Shown here: one piece after another, positions 6,211 through 13,743 of the stretch | Layout of the letters: every line of letters starts with the position of its first letter | How positions within the stretch are numbered: position 1 is the first letter of the stretch | Source of the DNA: Aureimonas flava | Lineage (GTDB): Bacteria; Pseudomonadota; Alphaproteobacteria; Rhizobiales; Rhizobiaceae | Reading direction: 5' to 3' | NCBI RefSeq assembly: GCF_003583935.1 | Contig: NZ_QYRN01000008.1 | Coordinates: 62,001-126,000 of the forward strand | Length of the DNA: 64,000 nucleotides | The notes under the pieces: model-generated | The model's input: the letters and a program-made list of their open reading frames with translations, nothing else | Told to the model about the DNA's origin: nothing | The model's database searches: none | Position numbers and translations under genes: made by a program

Positions 6211-8325
6211 CTAGGCCGCCGCTCCGGGGCCGCCGGCCGCCGTCGCCGCAGCCTTCGCCCCGAGCTTCATCCCGGCCTTCGCGCCGTGCCCGCCGTCCTC
6301 TGACCCGCCGCCCGTCCTGCCGGACCCTCCGCCGCCCGGCTTCGGAACGTGGCGGGCGCCGCCCGTGACCCCGGCGACGACCGTGTTCCCGGCGTCGTCG
6401 TCGCCCCACGACGAGGCGCTGTAGCCGATGAACTCGGCGACCTTGGCGGGCATCTGCGTGACCATCCGGTACGACCACTGGATGATGGACCACTGGACGT
6501 AGAGCATCACGACGACGGACACGATCACCCCGACCGCCCCGATCGTCTGGCCCGCCTGCGAGGACTTGAAGGCGGCGTTGTAGCCTTCCAGGAAGGCGTT
6601 GAGGATCACCGCGTTCATCATGTGCATGGCGACGAAGGCGCCGACGGTCACGATCGGTCGGAGCATCACGCCGACCAGCAGGGAGACGTAGCCCTGACGC
6701 TGCGCCTGTCCGACGAGCTCCGGCTCGTCCAGCCTCACGTGTAGGAAAGCCCATATCGGAACCGCGATCGCCGATTTCACGACCTCCCACGCCCATGCGG
6801 CCAGCGCGAACGTCATGTAGATGAACGGGACGAGCGGCACGAGGTAGCAGAGCATCGCCCCGACGACGACGGCGCCCGCGATCAGCGGCCAGCCAGCCAG
6901 CATCACGAAGTCGAGCAGGCCGCCGCCGATCCCGCCGAACACCGCGCTGCCGCTATAGGCGACAAGCGCCGTGGCCCAGGCTGCCTGCCCAGACACGAGC
7001 AGCAGGGACCCGAGCGACATCAGGTCCCCCATGGGATCGACGCGCACGCCGTCGTACCCCGTCAGGTAGTCGGTGACGGGCAGTGTGATCGACTCCACGA
7101 CCGCCGACAGGAGGTTGCTTCCCTGCGCCGCGTCCCCCGTCAGCGCCTCGCTCGTCGAGAGGGCGGCGAGCGCGGTTCCACGCCGTAGCTGGCCGTCCAA
7201 CGTCGCAAGGGCAGTTCCGACCGCCCCGTCCAGCGTCTCCCACGCCGCAGGGTCCGGCTTGGTGCGTTCCGCGCGTTCGGCGACGGCCTCGGCGGACACG
7301 AGCGACGAGTGCGCCAAGGTCCGGTAGTAGCTCCCAAGCGCGTACCAGCCCCGCTCCTTGATGTCCCGGAGGACGAGCGTGCGCATGTCGCCGTCGTCGC
7401 CGTTCGAGAGCTTGGCGGCCACCGCCGACAGGCCCCGGTCGTAGCGCTCGCCGGCCTCGCGCAGCGCGGCATCGACGCCCTCTCGAAGGTAGCCGAGCCG
7501 CGCGTAGGCCGTCTCCGCGTCCGGCCCCGCGACATGGGTCTCGGACAGCGTCTTGACCGCCTCCGCGAGCCGCGGAATCCACGCCATCGCGCGGGCCTCC
7601 GAGATTACCGCGGCGACCGCCGCACGCCGCGCGTGACCGAACTCTCCGGCGCCGAACGCGTCCGCCGTCGACAGCGACAGCGACCCGCAGGCCGGACCCC
7701 ACGACCACGCGTAGCCCGTCACCCGCGCGGGCTGGTCCTCGCCCCACGGGAACCAGCTTGCACGAGCCGGCGAGACGACATCCATGCCGGCCGGCGGGGG
7801 CAGCACCGCCGCCCCGTCGCCCTCGATCATCTGGTTCGCCCGCGCGGCGGCATAGGCCTGCGCGCAGACCTCGGACTCGATCACCGCGAGCACGACGTCC
7901 CGGCCGTTCGCCGACACGGGCGAGAGCGGATGCCCGTCGCGCAGCACGTACTCCGCCGCGCCGGCGGCGGCCGCGTTCGCCATGTTGAGGCCCGGCCGCG
8001 CGAACCCGTCCCGCAGCACGTAGTGGACGACGGACAGGCCGCCCGCGACCGGCACGAGGCACCCGAGGCCCAGGACGACGCGGATCATCGCCGCCGCACC
8101 CGACTGGCGCTCGGACAGCGCCTCGCCGCGCTCGGCCGCGCGCAGGACCATGGACAGCAGGGCGTAGGAGAGAACGCCGCAGGCGACGACGAGCAGGCCG
8201 GCCGAGAGGTAGCGGACGACGGTCGCGAACGCCGTGGTGTCCGACGACAGCGGCAGGATGGTGGTGACGATCCGCCACCCCACGTCCGTCGCGGGCGGTT
8301 CCTTCAGGAGGTCAGCCGGGCTCAC
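6211..8325 (-). CDS. DotA/TraY-like type IV secretion membrane protein
   Basis: A 704-aa polytopic inner-membrane protein. The GTG start at 8325 overlaps the stop of the upstream TraD-like gene as GTGA and has a G-rich ribosome site; the open frame extends further but without support. Two hydrophobic segments near the N-terminus (about residues 25-50 and 70-100) are followed by a long periplasmic region with paired cysteines (about residues 100-420). Then comes a cluster of strong membrane segments at about 450-640 (for example AGAVVVGAMLCYLVPLVPFI), and a Gly/Lys/Ala-rich tail. This layout matches the DotA/TraY family of type IVB conjugation systems. No other secretion-system genes are visible, so it may act with a system encoded outside the window. 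Confidence 0.7.
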   Translation of the reverse strand: MSPADLLKEPPATDVGWRIVTTILPLSSDTTAFATVVRYLSAGLLVVACGVLSYALLSMVLRAAERGEALSERQSGAAAMIRVVLGLGCLVPVAGGLSVVHYVLRDGFARPGLNMANAAAAGAAEYVLRDGHPLSPVSANGRDVVLAVIESEVCAQAYAAARANQMIEGDGAAVLPPPAGMDVVSPARASWFPWGEDQPARVTGYAWSWGPACGSLSLSTADAFGAGEFGHARRAAVAAVISEARAMAWIPRLAEAVKTLSETHVAGPDAETAYARLGYLREGVDAALREAGERYDRGLSAVAAKLSNGDDGDMRTLVLRDIKERGWYALGSYYRTLAHSSLVSAEAVAERAERTKPDPAAWETLDGAVGTALATLDGQLRRGTALAALSTSEALTGDAAQGSNLLSAVVESITLPVTDYLTGYDGVRVDPMGDLMSLGSLLLVSGQAAWATALVAYSGSAVFGGIGGGLLDFVMLAGWPLIAGAVVVGAMLCYLVPLVPFIYMTFALAAWAWEVVKSAIAVPIWAFLHVRLDEPELVGQAQRQGYVSLLVGVMLRPIVTVGAFVAMHMMNAVILNAFLEGYNAAFKSSQAGQTIGAVGVIVSVVVMLYVQWSIIQWSYRMVTQMPAKVAEFIGYSASSWGDDDAGNTVVAGVTGGARHVPKPGGGGSGRTGGGSEDGGHGAKAGMKLGAKAAATAAGGPGAAA

Positions 8326-8594
8326 TGTCCCGCCCCCTCGAACTCGGGCACGGGACCTCTCGCCATGTCGGCGAACAAGGCCGCGTCCCGCGGCTGCATC
8401 CGACCAACCAGCGCCGACAGAATCCAGTCCGGCGCAGTGCCGTCGCGCAGCGCCGCGAGCAAGGCGCCGCCGAGGACGACCTTGCGCCTCGTGTCGTCGC
8501 GGCGGCGAGCTTCCCGGAGCGCGGTGTCCGCGCTGGCGAGGGCCGCTTCGAGGCGCGCCTTCTTCTGCGCGAGCCGGTTGAGGTCGAGTGCCAT
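8322..8594 (-). CDS. TraD/MobD-like mobilization accessory protein
   Basis: A 90-aa protein. The start ATG at 8594 is preceded by GGGAGGA. An N-terminal coiled-coil-like helix (RLAQKKARLEAALASAD) leads into RRDDTRRKVVLGGALLAAL. This resembles the short RKxDTRxKIxLGG motif of TraD-type accessory proteins that accompany MobQ relaxases on Ti-like and RSF1010-like plasmids. It is transcribed away from the oriT, divergent from the relaxase operon, as in many mobilization regions. Its stop overlaps the GTG of the DotA/TraY-like gene, so the two are coupled. Confidence 0.65.
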   Translation of the reverse strand: MALDLNRLAQKKARLEAALASADTALREARRRDDTRRKVVLGGALLAALRDGTAPDWILSALVGRMQPRDAALFADMARGPVPEFEGAGQ

Positions 8595-8817
8595 GCGGTG
8601 TCCTCCCGTTCGTGCCGATCGACTCATCGCCGCCGGCGGAATCCGAAGCGCGGATCGGAAAACTCTTCCGCTCCGAGCGGGCCAACCGCCAGTTTTGCGA
8701 GGTTTCGTGCGGCCCGCAGGCACCCACGCGGAGCGCCCGACAGCCATGGTTCGGCGTCGGCTTGCGTCGCGCAAATCGGCGCCTGACGCTCTGCGTGGGG
8801 AAACCGGGAGAACCCGA

Positions 8818-8853
8818 AGGGCGCACTTATGCAAACCCCCTTCGGGAGTTTGC
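8818..8853 (-). other. oriT: oriT with RSF1010-type nic site
   Basis: On the minus strand, 8829 to 8818 reads TAAGTGCGCCCT, the core nic sequence of the RSF1010/MobQ family. The expected nick is between G (8822) and C (8821). Immediately 5' of it lies a hairpin: GCAAAC...GTTTGC (8831-8853) with inner CCC/GGG pairing. The same hairpin-then-nic arrangement is found in RSF1010. It sits in the 305-bp gap between the divergent TraD-like gene and the relaxase operon. Confidence 0.85.
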
Positions 8854-8899
8854 GCGCGGCCTACGGCGCTGGCCCCCGTCGCCGACGAGGAGGGACTAC

Positions 8900-9169
8900 A
8901 TGCCGACCGCACATCGCCAGATCGCCGACGCCGCGCGCGCCGCCTGGGACCATGCCACGACGCTCATCCTCGCGGCGCGGATCGACGGCACGTCGCGCGC
9001 CGACCTCGACGCGATCGCCGACTATGCCGACGAGCAGCGCGACCGCTGGCTGCGGGCGGACTGTCAGGCGCGCCGCGAACAGGACCGCAGTCCCGATCCG
9101 CTGACGGTTCTGTCGGCGCTCGACTACGGTATCAACGATCCGTTCGGCGAGCCGGGAGATGGTCGATGA
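8900..9169 (+). CDS. Small helical protein upstream of the relaxase (89 aa)
   Basis: The ATG at 8900 follows GAGGAGGGA. The product is a soluble, acidic helical protein (RQIADAARAAWDHATTLILA; DYADEQRDRWLRADCQARRE). It is the first gene of the mobilization operon and directly follows oriT, a place where relaxosome accessory or regulatory proteins often lie. No family is recognised. Its stop overlaps the start of the secreted-protein gene as ATGA. Confidence 0.6.
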   Translation: MPTAHRQIADAARAAWDHATTLILAARIDGTSRADLDAIADYADEQRDRWLRADCQARREQDRSPDPLTVLSALDYGINDPFGEPGDGR

Positions 9170-9660
9170 GAGCGGTGCTCCTCCTCGCCGCTGCGGTCCT
9201 CGCGGGCTTCCCTGCCGCGAGTGCCGCCGACTACGTCTTCCGGGGCAAGCTTGCGCCGATCGAGGCGATGAACGCGCCCACGCCATCCGCACCCGCGGCG
9301 CCGGAATGGACGGCCGAGGGGATGCTCGCCTTGCGCCCCGGCGTGACGTACCTGACCGGGCCGACCTACCACGAGCTCATGGCGACAGGACTGCCGTCGC
9401 TCGTCGGCAATCGGATTGCGTCAATGCGCAACGAGCCGAAGTCCGGCGCCGTCTACCTCCAGACGTACAACTGGCGCCTTGGCCTTGGCTACATGGTCCG
9501 GTCGATGGACGAGGCACTGTCCCCGTTCGGCGTCCGCGCGTCCGCGCGTGGCGACCGGATCACGCTTCGCGTCGGGACGCGCGGCCTGTGGCTCAACCCG
9601 GCCTCGCAGGCCGGCGAAGGTCTGCTGCGCCTTCTCGGGCTGCGGGAGGCGGTGCCTTGA
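9166..9660 (+). CDS. Periplasmic protein of unknown function (164 aa)
   Basis: It starts at ATG 9166, overlapping the previous stop. A clear Sec signal peptide is present (MRAVLLLAAAVLAGFPAASA, cleavage probably after ASA). The mature part has no cysteines or metal motifs and looks beta-rich (YLQTYNWRLGLGYMVRSMDE). The stop TGA (9658-9660) overlaps the TTG start of the relaxase. A periplasmic protein inside a mobilization operon may belong to transfer-channel assembly or entry exclusion; this is inference. No family is recognised. Confidence 0.6.
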   Translation: MRAVLLLAAAVLAGFPAASAADYVFRGKLAPIEAMNAPTPSAPAAPEWTAEGMLALRPGVTYLTGPTYHELMATGLPSLVGNRIASMRNEPKSGAVYLQTYNWRLGLGYMVRSMDEALSPFGVRASARGDRITLRVGTRGLWLNPASQAGEGLLRLLGLREAVP

Positions 9661-11528
9661 CCTCGCTCCCGTCCAACGAGGCGTTGTTCCACCTGAACGC
9701 CAAGGTCATCCAGCGCTCCCGCGGCAAGAGCGCTGTCGCCGCTGCCGCCTACCGCGCCGGCGCGCGCCTCACCGACGCCCGCACCGGTTCCGTCTGGGAC
9801 TACACGCGCAAGCGCCACATCCTGGACTCCTACGTGACGGCCCCGGCCGGCGCGCCTGCCTGGGCGCTGGACCGCGAGACGCTGTGGAGCCGCGTGGAAC
9901 TCGCCGAGGTCCGCAGGAACTCCCAGACCGCACGCGAGATCGAGGTCAGCATCCCGCGCGACCTCCCACCGGCCGCGTGGCGCGCCTTTCTCGCCGACGT
10001 GGCGCGCCCCTACGTCGAGGCCGGGGCCGTGGTGGACACCTGCATCCACGTCCCGCCTGCCGCCGACAAGGCGCTGAACGCCCACGCGCACATGCTGATG
10101 ACCTGCCGTCGGCTGGACCCCGTCAGCGAGACCGGGTTCGCGAGGACCCGGAACAACGACCTCGCCGCCTTCTTCGAGAGCGGCGGGCGGCGCGGCGGGA
10201 CACGCGGCGACGCCCTGAAAGCCGAGCGCGGGCGCGTCGCCGCGGTGGTCAACGACCACCTCCGCCGCGCCGGGTCCCGCCGCCGCGCGGACCATCGCAG
10301 CTACGAGGCCCGGGGCGACCCACGCCCCCCCGAGCCGCACATCGGCGAGGGGCGGAAGTCCGCGACGATGCGGCGCCGGTCCCACGACCGTCGAACGATC
10401 GTCGTGGCGGGGCTCCGCCGGACCAAGACCCTCGAAAACCAGATCATCGAAGTGGAGAAAGAGATGGCACTGACCGCCCGAGGGTTCGCCCGCGCGCCTG
10501 CCCAAGACAAGAAGGCCCCGCGCCAGCAGGACTACAAGCTTTCGCTCCTTCGCGATCGCTTTCCGGACGGCGACTTCACGCCCTTCCGCGATGTCCTCTA
10601 CCTCGTGGACGCCAAGGACCCGAGGCGCACCCGAGTCCTGACCCGCGACGGCGCATGGGTGGAGGCGGACGACGAAAGCGGCACCGTGTCCCTGTGGGGG
10701 CCGCGCAGCGCGCAGGCCGCCGCACTCGCCGACGCGATCAGCGTTTCCACCGGCTACGGCGTCGACAGGATCGAGCGCACCGCAGCGGCCGGGAAGCCAG
10801 GCAAGAGCCGCCGCAAGGGCGCCATCCCCGAGGAGGAGGCCGTCAGTCTCGCGGACCGCTGGCGGCGGCGAGGTTTCTCGGACGTGACAGAGTCCCCGGC
10901 CGGGGTCCGCGTCGGGCTCGGCGGGCGCAGCCGCCTCTTGGACTCCGGCGACCACATCGACCTGATCGGCCCTGTCTCCGACCAAGCCCTACGCGCCCTC
11001 GCGTCGAAAGCCGCCGAGGACTGGGGCGGGACGCTCGAACTCGACGGCCCGTGGCCTCCGGAGGCGCAGGCTCGCCTCTGGACGGAGTGCCAGCGGCAGG
11101 GCGTGACCCTGGCCGGCTACACCCCGCCGCCCGCCGTCGCCGCCGCATGGGCGGCCGAAAGCGGTTCCGTCGCCGACACGTCAACGAAATTGCGAGCCGT
11201 ACGGTCGGAGACGGCCGAGGCGGACCTCCTCCTAGGCGCAGCGGCGGGCGACGTTGCGTCCCTCAAGCGCCTCGAACCCTCCCTCCGGGCCTTCGTGTCG
11301 GGCCACTGCGACGACGAACAGCGCCGCGACCTCGCGCGCGCCGACCGCGAGGACATCGTTCAGGCCCTCGCGGAGTTCCGGAAGTTGGGCGCGGCCGAGT
11401 TCGAGCGCCAGAAGGCTGAACGCCTCGCCGGGCGCCCGTCCATTTTCGATGCTCCGGCGAAGCCCGCCGATGCGCCGGCGCGGGATGCCGCCCCTGCGTT
11501 CGGGCGACGCTCGAATCCGATCGACTGA
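9657..11528 (+). CDS. mobA: MobA/MobL-family relaxase with C-terminal LPD7-like domain
   Basis: A 623-aa protein that should nick oriT at 8821/8822 and lead the strand into the recipient. The TTG start at 9657 overlaps the preceding TGA and has GGGAGG 10 nt upstream. The N-terminal relaxase domain (1-220) carries the MobA/MobL signature FHLNAKVIQRSRGKSAVAAA, followed by AYRAG, and the His triad region NAHAHMLMTCRR. The middle is basic and probably disordered (about 225-300). Residues about 390-500 (AVSLADRWRRRGF ... LWTECQRQGVTLAGY) resemble the LPD7 domain found behind many relaxases. The matching RSF1010-type oriT upstream supports the call. No coupling protein gene is visible in the window. 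Confidence 0.88.
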   Translation: MTSLPSNEALFHLNAKVIQRSRGKSAVAAAAYRAGARLTDARTGSVWDYTRKRHILDSYVTAPAGAPAWALDRETLWSRVELAEVRRNSQTAREIEVSIPRDLPPAAWRAFLADVARPYVEAGAVVDTCIHVPPAADKALNAHAHMLMTCRRLDPVSETGFARTRNNDLAAFFESGGRRGGTRGDALKAERGRVAAVVNDHLRRAGSRRRADHRSYEARGDPRPPEPHIGEGRKSATMRRRSHDRRTIVVAGLRRTKTLENQIIEVEKEMALTARGFARAPAQDKKAPRQQDYKLSLLRDRFPDGDFTPFRDVLYLVDAKDPRRTRVLTRDGAWVEADDESGTVSLWGPRSAQAAALADAISVSTGYGVDRIERTAAAGKPGKSRRKGAIPEEEAVSLADRWRRRGFSDVTESPAGVRVGLGGRSRLLDSGDHIDLIGPVSDQALRALASKAAEDWGGTLELDGPWPPEAQARLWTECQRQGVTLAGYTPPPAVAAAWAAESGSVADTSTKLRAVRSETAEADLLLGAAAGDVASLKRLEPSLRAFVSGHCDDEQRRDLARADREDIVQALAEFRKLGAAEFERQKAERLAGRPSIFDAPAKPADAPARDAAPAFGRRSNPID

Positions 11529-11538
11529 GGAGACCGCC

Positions 11539-12135
11539 ATGCGCACCACCGACGACCTTTCCACCGTCCCGACATACCGTTCCCGTGCGATCGTGCGGGA
11601 CCTTCAGGCCCTTGCGGTGCAGCCCGGCCTCGCGATCTCTGGACGCCACCCACTCAAGGATTTTCCCGCTCTGTCGGACGACCTGGCGCTCCGCCGTTTC
11701 GCGGCCGACCTTAGAGCGGGCGACTGGCATCGAATCGCCGATGCCGATCCCCACGACCTCGCCGCCCGGCTGCCCGCTTGGCGCGAGCAGGGGCGCGACC
11801 TCATCGCACGCGACCATGCCATCGCGACCGATTTCGTGGCGGCGCTGGACGGTGACAAGGCGGCGCTCGACCGCCTCCGGGCGCCAGAGTCCGAGGGCGG
11901 CTATGGAGAGGACTGGCTCGCCCGGCAGGTCTCCAGCCAACGCGGCCGTGCAGATGCGTGGCGCGAGCGCCTGACCGATTTGGACGTATTCAATGAGGAG
12001 CTTGGAGAGCTGGCTGCCGATGCGTATTTTGCCAGCCGCGAGCCTCTCCACGACAACGACTACGACGAGTTGGACGACTACGATCGCATCCGCGACTACG
12101 AGGACGGCGACAAGCCGGGACGGTACTACGGATGA
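11539..12135 (+). CDS. Hypothetical protein of the mobilization operon (198 aa)
   Basis: The ATG at 11,539 lies 10 nt after the relaxase stop, with GAGGAGA before it. The product is soluble and helical, with a strikingly acidic, Tyr/Asp-rich tail (NDYDELDDYDRIRDYEDGD) of the kind that mimics DNA or binds basic partners. No domain is recognised. The tail and operon position could fit a partner of the basic relaxase or an anti-restriction role, but that is speculation. Its stop overlaps the next start. Confidence 0.6.
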   Translation: MRTTDDLSTVPTYRSRAIVRDLQALAVQPGLAISGRHPLKDFPALSDDLALRRFAADLRAGDWHRIADADPHDLAARLPAWREQGRDLIARDHAIATDFVAALDGDKAALDRLRAPESEGGYGEDWLARQVSSQRGRADAWRERLTDLDVFNEELGELAADAYFASREPLHDNDYDELDDYDRIRDYEDGDKPGRYYG

Positions 12136-12602
12136 CCACCGCCGCCGACGTTCTCGAATCCCGCCGCGAGGCAGTCGCGCTCCGGCGGTACGTCCGCGAG
12201 CAAGCGGCCGGCAGGGCCGCCCCCGAATGGGTCATCTACGACGATCGGCTCGGTGCCTGGCTCTCGACCAGTGAAGCCCAAGCCACTGGCGGCGGTCGGG
12301 ACTGGCGGCGCGTTCGGCAGCCCGGCGAGCCATGGTGCAGCACGCTCGGCCGCGACCTCACCATCGCGACCGACGACTCGCTCCAGGCCGTTTTCGCCAC
12401 GATCGGCGAGGACGACCCCGGCGCATGGCGGCGCCTGTTCCTCGACGTCGACCGCGCCCCTGCGCGCTGCCTGTCGGACTGGCGCGCCCGCGGCCGACGC
12501 CTCCTCGCCGCGGTGTCCGGCGATCCCGTCGCGACGGGCGGAAACCTCGCCGGGCGGTTCGCCGCGCGGGGTACGGGCAAGCGGTCCTTGGCGGGCGTCT
12601 GA
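12132..12602 (+). CDS. Hypothetical protein, last gene of the mobilization operon (156 aa)
   Basis: It starts at ATG 12,132, overlapping the previous stop as ATGA. It is a soluble protein rich in Trp and Arg (EWVIYDDRLGAWLSTSE; RRLFLDVDRAPARCLSDWRA). No family is recognised and there is no signal peptide. It closes the operon that begins at 8900. Confidence 0.55.
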   Translation: MTTAADVLESRREAVALRRYVREQAAGRAAPEWVIYDDRLGAWLSTSEAQATGGGRDWRRVRQPGEPWCSTLGRDLTIATDDSLQAVFATIGEDDPGAWRRLFLDVDRAPARCLSDWRARGRRLLAAVSGDPVATGGNLAGRFAARGTGKRSLAGV

Positions 12603-13085
12603 AACGGCCGCCCGGCACCCTCTCGCCGCAAGGACTCGACGGGGTGGTCCGATGCCGCCCGGCAAGGACTCACCGCTCTCGCGGCTCGCAGGAAGGCCCT
12701 TAAGAGCGACGGAAGTTTCAAGGGGTAGGAATGTGCCGCCCAACCTCACTTCGTCGTTCTGGCGGCTCGCACAGAAGCCTCCAGAACGCTCCGGCCTCTT
12801 CAGACGGCCTCGGGCACGTCCTCGCGGTCCCCGCCGCCCTCGTGCCGGGCAGCGCCCCGCCTAGGGGCCGGCGGGACGGGGGAGGCCCCTCACGGGACTA
12901 TTGCCTGCTCGCCGGGGGCAGTCGGTCCCGCGCCTGTCTGCGGCGGCGCTCCTGCGGCTACCCCGAGAACCGGTCTCGCAGCCGAGAACTCCCGCAGCCG
13001 TGCCGGCCGCTCCGGTGCTCTGAGTCCTGCGTCGGCTTCGCCAGGGGGCATCTGCCGGTCGTCCGTGCAACGTCCTTCTACGCCG
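12603..13085. other. Gene-poor terminal stretch of the left element
   Basis: About 480 bp without a convincing gene. An open frame from ATG 12,731 is preceded by GGGGTAGGA but its translation (Ser/Arg/Pro-rich, no pattern) looks non-coding. Several GC-rich inverted repeats occur (for example GCCGGCGGG/CCCGCCGGC-like segments near 12,860-12,890). They are irregular and lack the GNRA loops of the 2.4-3.0 kb array. Confidence 0.5.
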
Positions 13086-13100
13086 CAAATTGTTGACAAG
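13086..13100. repeat. Third copy of the 15-bp iteron-like repeat
   Basis: CAAATTGTTGACAAG, nearly the same as the pair at 2242-2280. It lies 9 bp from the left att-like repeat at 13,109. Its presence at the end of the element is typical of binding sites for the protein that recombines or transposes the element. Confidence 0.65.
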
Positions 13101-13108
13101 CGGTCCGG

Positions 13109-13132
13109 TTAATGTCGCACACCATCAGTATG
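13109..13132. mobile_element. Internal attachment-like direct repeat (left end of second block)
   Basis: TTAATGT-C-GCACACC-A-TCAG-T-ATG matches 29,959-29,982 at 21 of 24 positions in the same orientation. Similarity continues weakly to about 13,145 (both read xGxGGxCGCCGG). Read on the minus strand, the sequence resembles the comM segment coding for the residues before the Walker A motif, but no comM coding sequence follows on its left. It is read as the junction of two elements in tandem. Confidence 0.6.
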
Positions 13133-13261
13133 ACGCGGACGCCGGATTTTAGTCAGCGTAACGTACCTCTCAGTGACGCATCTGAGTAAAAAGCTTCCTG
13201 CCCAATTTAAGGGAGTGTCGGTCGACTACCTGACATCAACTCAATTGCAGCAACGGAAGCA

Positions 13262-13699
13262 TCACCCGTGGTACGCGACCAGCACGGCCCCCGCCGCGAT
13301 GAGCCCGACGCCCAACCAGTTCGGGCCAGATAGCCGTTCGCCGAGGAACAGTGCGCCGAGGATCGCCACCAGAACGACACTCAGCTTGTCGATCGGTGCG
13401 ACGCGGGCCGCATCGCCCATCTTCAGGGCGCGGAAGTAGCAGAGCCACGAGCCGCCCGTGGCCAGCCCGGAAAGGACCAGGAACAGGTAGGTCCGTCCCG
13501 ACACCGCCCCCGGCCATTGCAGACGCCCGGTAACGGCCAGGATGCCGGCAAGAACGAACAGGATCACCACGGTGCGGATCAGCGTCGCGAAATCGGAATC
13601 GATGTTGGCGACGCCGACTTTGGCGAGAATCGCGGTCAGGGCGGCGAACCCCGCCGAACACAGTGCCCAGAACTGCCAGGAGGCAAGAGCGAGTTTCAT
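13262..13699 (-). CDS. Small EamA-type membrane transporter (145 aa)
   Basis: A single EamA domain with five probable membrane segments (first at WQFWALCSAGFAALTAILAK, last at WLGVGLIAAGAVLVAYHG). At about 145 aa it matches the short, single-repeat EamA proteins (COG2510 type), which act as dimers, rather than the 300-aa ten-helix DMT exporters. The start ATG at 13,699 has AAAAGAGGAG upstream. It lies downstream of the CLC-DUF190 gene on the same strand, 45 bp away, so it may share the fluoride-controlled transcript. Substrate unknown. Confidence 0.75.
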   Translation of the reverse strand: MKLALASWQFWALCSAGFAALTAILAKVGVANIDSDFATLIRTVVILFVLAGILAVTGRLQWPGAVSGRTYLFLVLSGLATGGSWLCYFRALKMGDAARVAPIDKLSVVLVAILGALFLGERLSGPNWLGVGLIAAGAVLVAYHG

Positions 13700-13743
13700 G
13701 ATGTGACTCCTCTTTTGAGACGGGGACTTCGTTGCGGAACACG

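Noticed and set aside
7309-9165. Long plus-strand open frame across the DotA/TraY-like gene
   Set aside because: It is the antisense shadow of the GC-rich membrane protein gene; only its last 165 codons (from ATG 9166) look real.
12731-13096. 121-aa gene with a GGGGTAGGA site before ATG
   Set aside because: The translation has no coding-like pattern and is Ser/Arg/Pro/Cys-rich; it overlaps the terminal repeat region of the element.
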